A DNA stretch of 64,000 bases, taken from contig JAQFVV010006845.1 of the NCBI GenBank assembly GCA_028023455.1, forward strand, positions 236,157-300,156, in the 5' to 3' direction. Position 1 is the stretch's first letter. Each line of letters starts with the position of its first letter. A model generated the notes under the pieces. The model was not told where the DNA came from. It did not search any database and saw only the letters and a list, made by a program, of their open reading frames with translations. The position numbers and the translations under genes were made by a program. Source of the stretch: Epiperipatus broadwayi. Its lineage: Eukaryota; Onychophora; Udeonychophora; Euonychophora; Peripatidae. This document shows, piece after piece, positions 10,600 through 21,939 of the stretch.

Positions 10600-13384
10600 T
10601 TAAAAAAATTATATGTATTAAATTTTGTTTCATCAGGATAAAAATTTGTTAAAAAAGATACCCACAAATGTAAATTCAAGTTTGAAAAAAATATAGACTG
10701 AATAAAAAAAAACATTAACTACAACAGGAATAAAATATTTAAAAATATTTTTGGATATAGTAGTAACTTTATTATTCTAATTATATAATTTAAAATACAC
10801 AATAATAATATAAAGTTTTTAGCATAATACTCAAACACATGTGAGAATGCACAATGTTTTATGTGGTTAAAGGTATTTCAAAAGTAAAAGGTATAGTTAT
10901 AAAAAGTTTTAATCAATTTATTAGAATAATAATAATTACATTTATTAATAAGTATGATGGGAACTTTAAAGAAAACAAATGAAAAAGAAAAAAGTATAAA
11001 TAATTTATTTTATGAACAATAATGTCTGTGTTTATTTTATTTTAATCATTGATTAATGTAATCTGGTATTTAATATTTTGAAAGATTATTTATCTAAAAT
11101 TTTTAAAAAATGAAATCACAAATTTTGGCAATATAGAAAATTTCCAAAATATCTTCTTCCCACCATTTCTAAGCAACAATGACATAATGTTCCCATGAAA
11201 ATCCAAAAAAAGTGAAGGAATTTGAGTAAAATTTATGATCTCATTAATAAATTGTTGAAACATTTATTAAATTGTGTGTAGAAAGACTGCATAGGATTTA
11301 AATTCAACATTAGTCATCTTGGCATCCTGCAATAAAATGATGTCTGAGTAGATAACCAACTAGACATTTTTCTCTTTAATGGAAAATGTTCCTCTACATT
11401 GTCCTGAATGGAGAAACTAAATATCTAATAATATATATCATTCAATAATGAATTTAAATGAAATAAAAATCAAATATTTAAATTTTAGCTATGAGAATTT
11501 TAAGATTGCTTCATGGAATGCTACATTTATTTGAACTGCATTATTGTTTTGCCTTTTTTCCAAATCAAAAATTATTTATTTGAAATTTATATTTGTTATA
11601 TTAACTTAAAGCTTCAAATGAATATTATAAAACTAATGTTAATTAATGAACGAATGAATTGCTTTATATTATATTTATGAAAAACCTACCTAAAGGTTAG
11701 AATATTAGTTTAAAACTAATGCATCTATTGGATTAAATATTACTTAATACTACAATAATGACAATTATTTAAAGTTATGGATAAACATTACAAAAATGAC
11801 TTAATTAAACAGATGTATATTCATCAATATTTTGTCTTCAGAAATATACTTAGAGATTTTGAGTGATGAAATCTATGCTTTAAAGAATTAATTGCTGCAT
11901 TTACTTCCTAAGGAGTATAAAACAAATAAATATAAGCTTGTCAAATGTTGTTTGGAAGCTGACCATTAATGGATTTGTATTTAGAAATTCAGTTTTCATT
12001 CTTAATCATTTTCTATAAGGATTAAGTGTTGTTAAACTTATTTATTAGGATTTCTTCAACCTTAAAATGCCAATAATTTAAAATTGTGATTACTTAAAGG
12101 ATTGTGCATGGATAAAGATATGATAAAGAAAATACAGGTAACATATATTTATGAGGGTAAGTTGTTATAAATGTGTTAGTAATTTGTTTGTATCTTGGAC
12201 AGCAATTGGGACTAAACTTTATGTTAATTAAAAATCATTTATAGCCAAGATAATATTAATATTATATATGTTTTATTGGTCTTTTGATGTAATCTTATGT
12301 TTTATATAATAAAGGTATTGAGAGTATAAAACCATCACAATATCACATGATATATATGTTTGAATATTTATTAAGATTGTCCTTCTTATTTTTTAAATAA
12401 AGAGGTACTTACACAAATCTGTGTAGATTATATATGATATTTGACTATACTTGCAGCATTGATAACCATATAAATATTATCATTTATTTGAGCAAACTCC
12501 TAACAATATCTTATTATAATTTTAATAATAGTATAAGCTTGATAATTATATTATGCAATGCTACTGGCATCTAAGATAATCAAATCAAATTAAGGTCATA
12601 CTTTATAAAAATAAGATATATAAATTGAGTTAATATTCTTCTTTTTTTATAAAAGTATTTAGTTTATGAGACAGGTACCTATAAGAAAAAGTTACTATTA
12701 CTTTAATTAAGGATGCAATAAAATATTCTGGCATTTTGCTTATTGTTAATACTTAAGTCTTTAAATTAAATGTTACACAATCTTCCCCAGTGGAATGTTC
12801 TTGTTATTGCATCATATTTTTATATATCACACAGGTATTTATCACTACAGTAGCCAGTATTTATTAAGTATAGTATTACAATATTATTTATCATCTTTTA
12901 GAGAACTTATCATTTTAAATATTTATATCGTTTTATTATTAGTAGAATTAATTTTATGTTTGTTAATTATCTGATTCTTTTTTTTTTAATTAATTAAAAC
13001 TCATCATCTACATGTTGTAAATAAATAAAAATATGGTCACATCATCCTATAATTTATTACACGTTGCTTCAAGAAAATATTATTCATTTTAGTCCTTTAT
13101 ACTGCACCATTTCCATCCTAACATTTTATTTATTTGATACAGTAAAATCCTTTTGCTATTTTGTCATGTCAATAATAAATCATTTGCATAATTTGTAAAG
13201 TTAATGATTTTAAGAATAGCAATTATCATACGTTGTTACAACCCTGAGATAATTGTTCATTCTAATTAATGCAACGTTAAAATTTATAACCTACTTGCTA
13301 GCCTTGATAAAAGAATGTAAGTATAGCGAAATGATTCATTAACGTTTAACTTATACTTGATATAGGAAATGAAAATCAGACCTT
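10600..13384. other. AT-rich intergenic stretch, no gene seen
   Basis: AT-rich DNA with homopolymer runs. No ORF above 60 codons with a recognisable feature, no inverted repeats of note and no microsatellite of length. Possibly intronic or intergenic. Confidence 0.55.
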
Positions 13385-13400
13385 AAAGTATTAAAATTGT

Positions 13401-13503
13401 CTTGCGTTGGGTCGAGAGGTCAGCGCGACTGCCTTGCACTTGCAGGCAGTTGTCCGGGTTGCGGGTTCGCGTCCCGGCCGATACTATGACACTTAAAAAA
13501 AAA
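13401..13503 (+). mobile_element. tRNA-derived SINE with polyA tail and 16-bp target duplication
   Basis: The body of about 103 bp begins CTTGCGTTGGGTCGAGAGGT and contains GGGTTCGCGTCCC, a good RNA polymerase III B box. The A box position has TGGGTCGAGAGG. It ends in an A-run. AAAGTATTAAAATTGT flanks it at 13385-13400 and 13504-13519. The perfect duplication and the polyA tail point to recent insertion by a LINE that primes on polyA. The spacing of A and B boxes resembles a tRNA of the Leu/Ser class with a long variable arm, but I do not assign the isotype. Confidence 0.85.
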
Positions 13504-14007
13504 AAAGTATTAAAATTGTTAATCGCAGATAACCGTCTGCGTAGCAGTGTATTTTTTAAAAAAATATTGTTAAAGAGTCTCATATTGTAATAAATCTAGA
13601 AGGAGTTTCTTTTATCATTTGACTTAATCTGGATAATACAGAGTTTTGTCTCTCTATAATAAACCCTTCCTTCTCCCATCCTAATAAGATTTAGAATTTT
13701 ATTGATTACAATATATATATATCATTACATATCTTCACTATTTCTTTACTGATTAACTGATTACAGTAATACTACTTTTCTGTTTTTCACTTTTTCTAGC
13801 AATTGTTTTCCCTCCCTTCAAACGGTTTCCTCCGAATCTGCGCCTTTATTATATACCATTGTTAATCTTTAAAGTAAATCGTTGACTAATAAATTTAAAC
13901 TTGTTTAAAAAGTATAAAAAAGAGAAATGTTGTGATAATATATGTGTAATATATAGTTGTATATTTGTATATGCAAGATATATGTTTAAGGCAGATACAA
14001 TATTTTC

Positions 14008-14118
14008 AGATTTTTTTTTTCATATGTCATAGCATCTGCCGGGACGCGAACCCACACCCGTCTGCAACCAACTACTTGCTTGCATGGCGGCTGCGATACC
14101 TCTCGGCTAACAACGCAA
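14008..14118 (-). mobile_element. Second tRNA-derived SINE of the same family
   Basis: On the minus strand it begins CTTGCGTTGTTAGCCGAGAG (A-box region), carries GGGTTCGCGTCCCGGC (B box) and CTATGAC, and ends in an A-run (the T-run at 14009-14020 on the plus strand). The ends CTTGCGTTG and CTATGAC are shared with the copy at 13401-13503, 600 bp away in the opposite orientation. The anticodon-arm region differs, so the two are separate insertions of diverged subfamilies. A short flanking match (TATTTT) may be the remnant of a target duplication. Confidence 0.8.
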
Positions 14119-14119
14119 G

Positions 14120-15535
14120 ACTATTTTTTGATTTTACACACAAAAAACAATTAATACATCAAATTTTTTTTCTCGATTTTATTGAAACTTATATTATTGT
14201 CTATTAAAAGATTTTAACTTTGAAGAAAGTTGTTTTCAATTTATTTAACAGAATTGATTTTTTTTAACAATAAGATTTGCCTTTTCTTTGTGCCAGTTAT
14301 CTATAGATATTAGAATTGATGGATTTGCCAAGAGGATTTTATGATTGGAAAAATGGCTTTTAAAGAGATCGTCATGAAACTGTTTGTTTTATCTAACTTT
14401 TTTTTTCTTCATTTGTTTGCTTAGCAGAGATTTATAAAATTGCTGAATGGGAACGAAAATGATTTCATCAAAGAGTAATTTTCAATCCTGAATTAGTCGT
14501 TATAGATGATGTGTGTGGTGAGAGACATTTATACGATGAAAAAATAAATGGGTTTCTTTTTACATTTCTTTCTTCTCTTTTTTTATTTTCCTATAACACA
14601 GTATTTTATAAAATTAACATAAATTTTGAAATAATATTAGTTAACTAAATTATTACGTGAGTAATAATATCTCCATAATTATATATACATTTAAAAAATA
14701 ATGTTAAAAGTAAAGACATTTTATAAATCTTTAAGAAAAAAGAATGAATATGATAGTGAAAAATCATAGTGCAATTAATTATTTGTTATAAAATTATCTC
14801 CAACAATTTTTTTTTGCTTCACTAAACTCATTTACTCGTATTATGTAAAATCCTTATCACCACCAGTTCAACAGCTAATCATAAATGAATGTGGTCGTTC
14901 TAACTCCAGAACTAAAGCAAATAGAAATAGAGTGAAAGGTAAAAAATATAATATAATACATACAAAAAGAAGTTTGAATCAAAATTACTTTGATTAAAAT
15001 TAAATAATGAAAGTTTAAGATAGAAAACAATTGGAAGAACAATTAATGAAAAAAAAAATGATGATAAATTATTGTGTATGTATAATGAATATGAGAGTGC
15101 CAAAAATTCATCAAGCTTCCAAAAAAGTGGTGCTACACTTTCAATTAAATCTAGAAGAGATTTCATTATAACTATATAAAAACCAAATATGTGATATTAA
15201 ACTATATTCATAAAGATACTTAACAAATTATTGAAAATTAATAAAATAAACCTTAAAATATCTAATAAAGAATTGACTAAAAAAAATGCAAATGTATCAT
15301 CAATCCAGCAATGTTATTTTTTTAATTATCTAACAATATAGTATGACATGTTTACTACCCATTAAAAGAATAAGTAATTTGATTTTAGGACCAAATTTAA
15401 AACTCATTCAATCATCATACAATTATACAAGTAATTTAATACAACTGTACAACTAAGTGTTTTCCTGAAGGTTTGTGATGATGGTATTTTAGTTGTATTA
15501 ATATATTGGACTATTTAAATATTCCAAATATATTC
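14120..15535. other. AT-rich stretch, no gene seen
   Basis: AT-rich sequence. The 84-codon minus-strand ORF at 14912-15166 is Leu/Phe/Tyr-rich with no recognisable motif. Confidence 0.5.
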
Positions 15536-15572
15536 AACTATTAGTGATAGCACACAGGTTAATATATGCATA

Positions 15573-15612
15573 ACATTTTGAGAGATATTATTCTCCCTTC
15601 TTCTTTAGGTAT
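15573..15612 (-). ncRNA. Hammerhead-like motif, PLE 2 minus copy
   Basis: On the minus strand it reads CTAAAGAAGAAGGGAGAATA, then ATATCTCTCAAAATG. The stem AGGGAGA/TATCTCT is imperfect and the GAAA box is changed to AAAA. It is the inverted partner of the motif at 16746-16785. Probably inactive. Confidence 0.45.
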
Positions 15613-15629
15613 TGTGGCAGTGACACTAT

Positions 15630-15707
15630 TATCATGGGAATTGAACCTGAACCCCTTCTTGAAAATTGAATTTTAGATAATTCTCTAACCAACTGAGCCA
15701 TCCTGCC
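15630..15707 (-). other. tRNA-like module in PLE 2 3' region
   Basis: The minus strand reads GGCAGGATGGCTCAGTTGGT (A box TGGCTCAGTTGG) and later GGGTTCAGGTTCAATTCC (B box GGTTCAATTCC), the spacing of a tRNA gene. The T-arm and D-arm parts are clear, while the acceptor ends do not pair well, so it is not a functional tRNA. It lies between the PLE coding end and the hammerhead motif. Either the PLE acquired a polymerase III promoter or a SINE was inserted in an ancestor before the inversion. Confidence 0.6.
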
Positions 15708-15737
15708 AAATGAACAGTCAGTAGAAATTTTATATAC

Positions 15738-16005
15738 TTATCTATGAGGTTTTTCTAGATTCCTCCACTTCTTCCTAAAAGCAAAGTTGATTAGTGATTT
15801 CCATGTATTATGTGTTGTCACATTAGATTGACTTATGGGATTGTTCACCATTGGATGTGACAGCTTTTTTAAATTTCTTTTTTGTACCTTTTTTTCTCTA
15901 TCCAATATTTTTGTATGTTCCCAATTGAACATATGTTCACTGGTACATACATGCACATCTGTTTTCTCTCTTTTAATCATCAGTTTATGTTCATGCAATA
16001 CTTTT
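15738..16005 (-). pseudogene. PLE 2 GIY-YIG C-terminal part, minus copy
   Basis: An 86-codon open stretch. It contains SEHMFNWEHTKILDREKK, the typical segment after a PLE GIY-YIG domain (a His followed by W/E and 'xILDREKxxxKR'). After the frame closes, the strand runs straight into the tRNA-like module. The catalytic GIY and YIG motifs are not included, because the copy is truncated at the inversion junction near 16005. Confidence 0.7.
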
Positions 16006-16079
16006 CAATAGGATGACAAGAAGTTTGTTCAGAAACCAATGATTTGAAAAAAAAAGATCTATATAGAACAAACTCTTAT

Positions 16080-16660
16080 GAAAAATATCCATCAATTCAT
16101 TATTAAAAAACCTTAAATAATCAACAAAAAAAAAATCAAAAGAAAAAACAATTATTAGTACAGCAGACAAATTAAAGAAAATCTGCAATCAGTATAATAT
16201 CAGAACAGCTTTCCAGAGCCATATCACACTATGAGAAATTCTAACAACTACAAAAATCTACAAACTCTAAACTTGAAATGCAGAAAAGAAAAAACTGCAC
16301 CTATAAAATACAACATGAATGTGGAGGAATGTATTTTGGTGAGACTGACTGTCCCACTGTAAAGCACTTGCAGGAACACAACTGATGATTAGAAAAATAA
16401 CAGGTGTGTCTAAGGTAGTATGTAGCAGTAAACATATGTTCTATTGGAAAAATACAAAAATATGGGATAGTGAAGAAAAAAGGTACAAAATAGAAAATTT
16501 AGAGTAGCTGCTCACATGACAATGGCAAACAATCACAGAAGTCAACATAGTGTGACTGACTATATATAACCACAAATCAACTTTGCTCTTAGGAAAAATT
16601 AGAGAAATTGAGAGGAACCTTATAGATAAGTATATAAAATTTATACTGACTGTTGCTTTT
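16080..16660 (+). pseudogene. PLE 2 RT linker and GIY-YIG endonuclease, plus copy
   Basis: The translation shows the PLE linker (DKLKKICNQYNIRTAFQSH near 16165-16220) and then a GIY-YIG core: YKIQHECGGMYFGETDCPT near 16300-16360 with the following KHLQEHN. In this family the YIG motif is normally Y-I/F-G, here YFG. In-frame stops follow at about 16386, and the C-terminal part (INFALRKN) is in another frame, so the copy is dead. The RT catalytic domain is absent. Confidence 0.75.
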
Positions 16661-16735
16661 GGCAGGATGACTCAGTTGGTTAGAGTGTTATTTTAAAATG
16701 CAACATTTCCCATGCTAGTACTGTAACTGGTCAAG
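16661..16735 (+). other. tRNA-like module in PLE 2, plus copy
   Basis: It starts GGCAGGATGACTCAGTTGGT, with the A-box region intact except for one G to A change. The B-box region has decayed (GTACTGTAACTGG). It occupies the same position relative to the PLE coding end and the hammerhead motif as the minus copy, so the module was present before the inversion. Confidence 0.55.
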
Positions 16736-16739
16736 CCAG

Positions 16740-16790
16740 CAACATCTGAAGAAGAGGAGAGGATAATACCTCTTGAAATATTGTGTATAT
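16740..16790 (+). ncRNA. Hammerhead-like motif, PLE 2 plus copy
   Basis: CTGAAGA at 16746-16752, a good hairpin AGAGG/CCTCT around GATAATA, then GAAATATTG with GAAA at 16775-16778. Only the T to A change in CTGATGA departs from the hammerhead consensus in the core. The stem III segment (ATATTG) is short. Confidence 0.5.
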
Positions 16791-16859
16791 ACTACCTGTG
16801 TGCTATTACTAGCAGTTACATGTATTTATAATATTTAAATAAAGTTAAATTTTTCTAAA

Positions 16860-19115
16860 GACATTCAATACGTATATTAAATTTACAACTAAGAAATTTA
16901 GAATCATGAGACAATGATAACAAATAAGTCACAATAAGTATTTTCAAACTTTTTAATACTTATTTATAACAATAATAAAATAAATGATTTGAACTTAATA
17001 ATTTTTTGGGAAAAAAGTCAAATAAAATTTGTATATTAAGAATTGATCAAAACAATCATATCTAAATTATAGCATTTATATGCCTTTTCAAAATAATTAA
17101 AGCTAAAAGAAATATTTCATGCAAACCTCCTTTGACAAATTGTAAGAAATAAAATATATCAAATATCATATTAACAATATTCATCATGCTGAAATAAATT
17201 CAAATATATTATCTTCACACTTTTTAAATTCAAGATTTATCAAATATTTTTGTAATTTTCAGATTCATTTCAATGTCAAAGAAATGTGTGAATGCGTGTA
17301 AACATATAGGAATTCGTGAGCAAATGTATACTAGGTGCTTTTGTTGACAATAATAGTAAGACAAAATGGGTAAACATGTATAACACTTACATAGAATTAT
17401 ATTTCAAATATATTGGATATTATCACTAACTAATCTTACAAACAAGACATTCAATACATTGGATTTTGCATATTTGTCTTACCATCCCTAAAATTTATAA
17501 ATAGCAAAACGAAACATGAAAAGCTCATTCTGAGATGGTCAAACAAAAATTCTGAATAAAGTTATTATCCAATTTTATCAGCATTTTCTATTCATCACAA
17601 GTAAGTTATACAATAATTATTTATGATATTTTTTAAAACAATCTCAAAAATTTTCTTCAATTTACTAATGAAGATGTTCAAAATTTTGTAAACTTAATTA
17701 TCGGTCATTGTAAATTTTATAATAAATTTTCTCATCGTATTTGATAGGATTTACTATACATACATATCATTTATAAGAGCATATTTCAATACATGATAAA
17801 AAAAATAAAAAGCAGTTTCTCTTTATACATTAAATTTTAAAAATCCTTACTCCTCCAGATAATTGTACATTTTGTAAGATGTGATCATTCTTAACAGAAA
17901 ACAATTGAATTCAAAAGTTTTGCTCTTATATCTATCATACTTTTTATGAAACACTGTAGAAATTGTAACATATGTATAAATATATGATTCAAAACTTTTG
18001 TTTTATATAAATATTATTAATAATAATGTATTTCAATAAATAATAAAGAATCACTTTCCACAGTAGACTTGGGAACATGTAAAGTTTCTTACAAATATAA
18101 AAACATTGGAATTTAAGTTTTTTCCTCATTATATCCACTTTATTTCATTAAATATTTTAGATTATACAATGTACAAACTTAATATATTGTACAGGTAAGT
18201 TGTAGGAAATATCTCTAATTGAAATGATCTTCTACAGTTATATAGAAAGCAGATAAATATGGTGATGATAGAACGTAAAAGTGGATTATATTTCCCAATA
18301 ACTTCCTCAAAATCAATACTAGGGATTTGAAATAGGCTTTATCACTTAAAAGTAATTTGCTTTAATTTACAGCCTTTATCTGGAAGATACACATATAAGA
18401 AAAGAGGCAATGTTTAAAAATTAGAGAGCTAACAATCTTATATACATTAATCCTATATTTAATTAGTATTTATAACAGATATCTAATTAAAAATAGATAG
18501 TTATTAAGTCAATAACAAATAAATTGCTAACAATTGAAATAGGCTATAAAATTATTAAAGTATGTGCATGCATGTTTATGTATTTTATATGTTTGGGATA
18601 ATTCAAAAGCATTAAATTTTACATAGTCAATATATTATTTGAAAATATTTATTTAAAATGGGTATTTAAAGTATTGATTACAGTAAAAAATAGATAAATA
18701 AAAAAAGAATGTCTGTATTATTTTAATACATGATTTTAACTATATTTGGTATCTTAATTTATAGAGTTAAATTTTTATTATTTTAAAATATATTGTGCAA
18801 TATTTGTTTTGCAAAGTTTTGAAGTGTATTAACATCATGAATGCTAGTGCTTAAAAAATTAAAAAAAGTTTTTTCATTGAATGGATAAAAAGATGGATTT
18901 GACTCTTAATAGGAAAAACCATAGACATGAACGAAATTCAAGATTACAATATAAAATGTGATACATATAATTTCTAAGATAATAACATAAAAATGACATT
19001 ATTGAGAAAAAAAACTATTTAAATCCCTGATCTTAAATTAGATTCTCTCATTTTTGTCTTAGTAGATAAATGGCATATAAATTAGTGCACACATATAACT
19101 ATATTTATTTTTACC
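16860..19115. other. AT-rich stretch, no gene seen
   Basis: AT-rich DNA with no ORF of note. Several blocks are weakly similar to each other (around 17480-18200), but nothing forms a clear repeat unit by eye. Confidence 0.5.
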
Positions 19116-19119
19116 AAGA

Positions 19120-20312
19120 TAATTACAACTCATCTACAGAGAACATTGGATTTCACCAACCAAGAGAACAAGCTGGATTTAAGTGGTTTTAGTACTGTAG
19201 ATCATATTCAGGTATTGAGAGAAGTTATAGAAAGGATAAATGAATATGAGTTGCCATTATACTTTGGATTTGTAGATTATGAAAAGGCACTTGATTGTAT
19301 AAACATTTCCTCAGTGATAAAGCATTGGATCATCAAGGTATAGATCCAAGATATCATATTTTAAAGAATATTTATAAAATGCAACAGCAACAATTAGATT
19401 ACATAATGATATTAAGAAAGTCAACATTGAGAAGGGTGTAAGGCGGGGTGACTCCATATCTCCAAAACTTTTTACAGCAGTGCTGCAAGAAGTATTTTAT
19501 GGATTAAAATGGGAAGCTAAAGGAGTGAAAGTAAATGGAGATTATTTAAGTCATTTAGATTTTGCAAATGATGTGGTTGTTTTTGCAATTAATGCTTTAG
19601 AGCTGCAGGAAATCAGATGAAAGTAGAAAAGTAGGACTAAAGATAAACGTTAAAAAGACTAAAGTGGTGTTTAATGAATTCTCCCAAAATATGAAAATGA
19701 AGATTGATTATGATGAGTTAGAAAAAGTTAACAGTTACAAATATCTTGGTCAGATTATTAATACAGATGAAAACATAATGGATGGAAATAATCTTAGAAT
19801 TAAACTTGTTTGGAATGCTTTTGTTAGAAATAACTTGATACTAAAAGGAAATATGCCTATGTGTTTGAAAAGGGTGGTTTTTAATAAATGTGTTTCACCA
19901 GTTCTTACTTATGGATCTGAGACTTGGACACTTAATAGAAGAGCAATATAGAGACTTCAGACCATTCAAAGAAGTAGGAGGGATGCATGTTGGGAGTAAA
20001 AAGAAGAAATTGAAAACACAATATATGGGTAAGAGAACAAATAGATGTTACTGACCTCATTAAAAAATTTAAAACATTGAAGTGGAGTTGGGCTGAACAT
20101 ATTGTTAGAAGGGATGATAATAGATGGACAATTGCAATCTTAAACTGGATTCCAAAAGATTGTAAAAGATCCAGAAAGAGACCACATATAAGATGGATGG
20201 ATAAAATAAGAAAATGTGTAGGGATGATGAGGAGAAGACCTTCATCTTGCAGTGGATTGATAATGGTTGATGATGATGATGATTTGAAAGCAAAAATGAA
20301 TATTATGGGGTA
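19120..20312 (+). pseudogene. RTE-type LINE reverse transcriptase remnant
   Basis: Consecutive frames give, in order: GFSTVDHIQVLREVIERIN and LPLYFGFVDYEKALDCI (RT motifs 1-A; the catalytic region FxDYEKAxD) at 19146-19343; KGVRRGDSISPKLFTAVLQ near 19430-19490 (motif B); LDFANDVVVFA near 19556 (motif C, where YADD/FADD has become FAND); VNSYKYLGQIINTDEN and SPVLTYGSETWTLNRRAI at 19664-19951; and SWAEHIVRRDDNRWT with RPHIRWMDKIR at 20077-20313. This is the usual order of RTE/BovB-like LINEs, which often end in a short microsatellite as here (GATGATGATGATGAT at 20268-20282). Frameshifts and stops abound, and the endonuclease domain is missing. Confidence 0.85.
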
Positions 20313-20887
20313 AATCCACAAAACATCTATTCAGAAGACTTTATAGTTTTTTGGAGAGTCTAAATACATAACATCAGATAAATCCATCTCATAGTGATAA
20401 ACAATGTTAAATCAGAGTGGAGTACTGTGATATAAATTCACAAGGATATTTAGAAAATATTAATGAAATACTATTGTTGATATGCAAATAATGCCTCAAC
20501 TAAACATTGTAAAATCTAATTAAAGAATTAAAATTAAAAGTAAATTAAAAATAAATATTTTTGGAATGCTAGTAACATATAAAAAATATGGGTTATATTT
20601 TATATTAGTGTACAGGGCACATAAAATACATCATGGATATTTTCAATGAAAAACATATAGAAGATTTGGAATTGTGAATTATATATATATATATTTTGTT
20701 TATATAAATTTTTGTTTATATAAAATATACATAAGTAGAATATAAAATTTTGTTTGTAAATAATAAATTGTGTTTTTTATGGCTACCATTCCTTGTAAGG
20801 AAGAGTTTTTCATAAATCCTTTAGGTTAAGAATTCATGAGTTTGTTTAATATAGAAAAAAGTATCTTATTACTAAAATGTGTTAAAG

Positions 20888-21070
<183 letters not shown>

Positions 21071-21242
21071 CTCAAAACGTTTATTAAACTAATTAATATG
21101 GATGATATATTACAAATATGGGAGATGAGTTCTGGAACTAACATTATTGAGTTAAACAGGCGTTAGGTATTTTAGTGGTTAAGTTCTTTGTTAACTTTAT
21201 TTGATAGGGGTTGCATTGGATCCTAAGATCTAGATGCAGTGC

Positions 21243-21308
21243 TCTCAATATCCAAAAGCTCCTCACTGATGAAGGCCACAAGCCAGAAACTAGTCTGGGG
21301 ATATTGGA
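21243..21308 (+). ncRNA. Hammerhead ribozyme, complete type I-like, family A copy 1
   Basis: All core boxes are intact: CTGATGA at 21266-21272 and GAAA at 21286-21289. Stem II is GGC/GCC with loop CACAA, closed by A and A. Stem I pairs TCCTCA (21260-21265) with TGGGGA (21296-21301), six pairs including one G-U. Beyond an internal loop, CAATA and TATTG pair again. The stem III segment is ACTAGT (21289-21294), followed by C21295, so the cleavage triplet would be the canonical GTC. ACTAGT is self-complementary and too short to fold alone, so two copies in tandem could form a double hammerhead. Activity is inferred from these pairings. Confidence 0.8.
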
Positions 21309-21699
21309 TGAGTAGGCATTAGATAGGGATTTTATGCACAAGCCTTCTGGCATCCATTGATTACTCTGTTTAGCACAGGTGGCAATACTGTATGGAGAGT
21401 TTTGCTCTGTTTATCAACAATTAATGTGCTAGTATAGGAAATGTGATCATGTGATGCTTAATGGTTTAACACCAATCCTGCCTAATAGGATAGTGGTGAC
21501 TATGGTTGTAAAAGAGCCAAAGACACCAAAATGTATGGGTGCTGAACTGAGTTCAGACCCATATGACTATATAAGCTATTGAGCTTAGATTGAAAATATT
21601 TTTTGTGTTTTCCAATTTCATTCTCATAGTTTTGTAGTTAAGTAGAGATAAAAGGTGGTTGCTAGAGGGTTGCATTAGATCCTAAGATCTAGATGCAGT

Positions 21700-21765
21700 G
21701 CTCTCAGATCCAAAGCTCCTCACTGACGAAGGCCACAAGCCAGAAACTAGTCTGGGGATATTGGA
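21700..21765 (+). ncRNA. Hammerhead-like motif, family A copy 2, one core change
   Basis: It is the same as the 21.27 kb copy in stems I, II and III (ACTAGT then C), but the first box is CTGACGA (21723-21729). The invariant-region T is changed to C. The position corresponds to U7 in the usual numbering, which tolerates some change, so weak activity is possible. Confidence 0.7.
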
Positions 21766-21939
21766 TGAGTAGGCATTAGATAGGGATTTTATGCACAAGC
21801 CTTCTGGCATCCATTGATTACTCTGTTTAGCACAGGTGGCAATACTGTATGGAGAGTTTTGCTCTGTTTATCAACAATTAATGTGCTAGTATAGGAAATG
21901 TGATCATGTGATGCTAATGGTTTAATGATGCTCTTATAA

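Larger units (their letters stand above)
15538..16840. mobile_element. Penelope-like element 2: inverted pair of 3' halves with tRNA-like module
   Basis: Two 3' halves of the same PLE lie tail-outward. One is on the minus strand (about 15538-16005) and one on the plus strand (about 16080-16840). Each has, in order, the C-terminal coding part, a tRNA-like module, a hammerhead-like core (CTxAAGAAG, stem, GAAA) and the closing block CCTGTGTGCTAT. The plus copy reaches further upstream, so the minus copy looks like a 5' inversion. The two arms differ at many positions, more than in PLE 1, so this insertion is older. Confidence 0.8.
21187..21935 (+). mobile_element. Family A hammerhead element, tandem dimer (retrozyme-like)
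   Basis: Two direct copies with a period of 457-459 bp. The first begins near TTGCATTGGATCC (21211) and the second at TTGCATTAGATCC (21670). Each has the order CTAAGATCTAGATGCAGTGC, hammerhead core, GGGATTTTATGCACAAGCC, TGGAGAGTTTTGCTCTG, GTGATCATGTGATGC. The first copy also holds a central block with the palindrome CTGAACTGAGTTCAG and CCCATATGA. The second stops at the 3' end, so the array is about 1.6 units. No protein is encoded. This fits animal retrozymes, which are HHR-bearing, usually dimeric, and spread by PLE enzymes. Confidence 0.8.

Noticed and set aside
13383-13590. ORFs on both strands over the SINE
   Set aside because: Translation of a tRNA-derived repeat; the Arg/Thr-rich piece is the B box.
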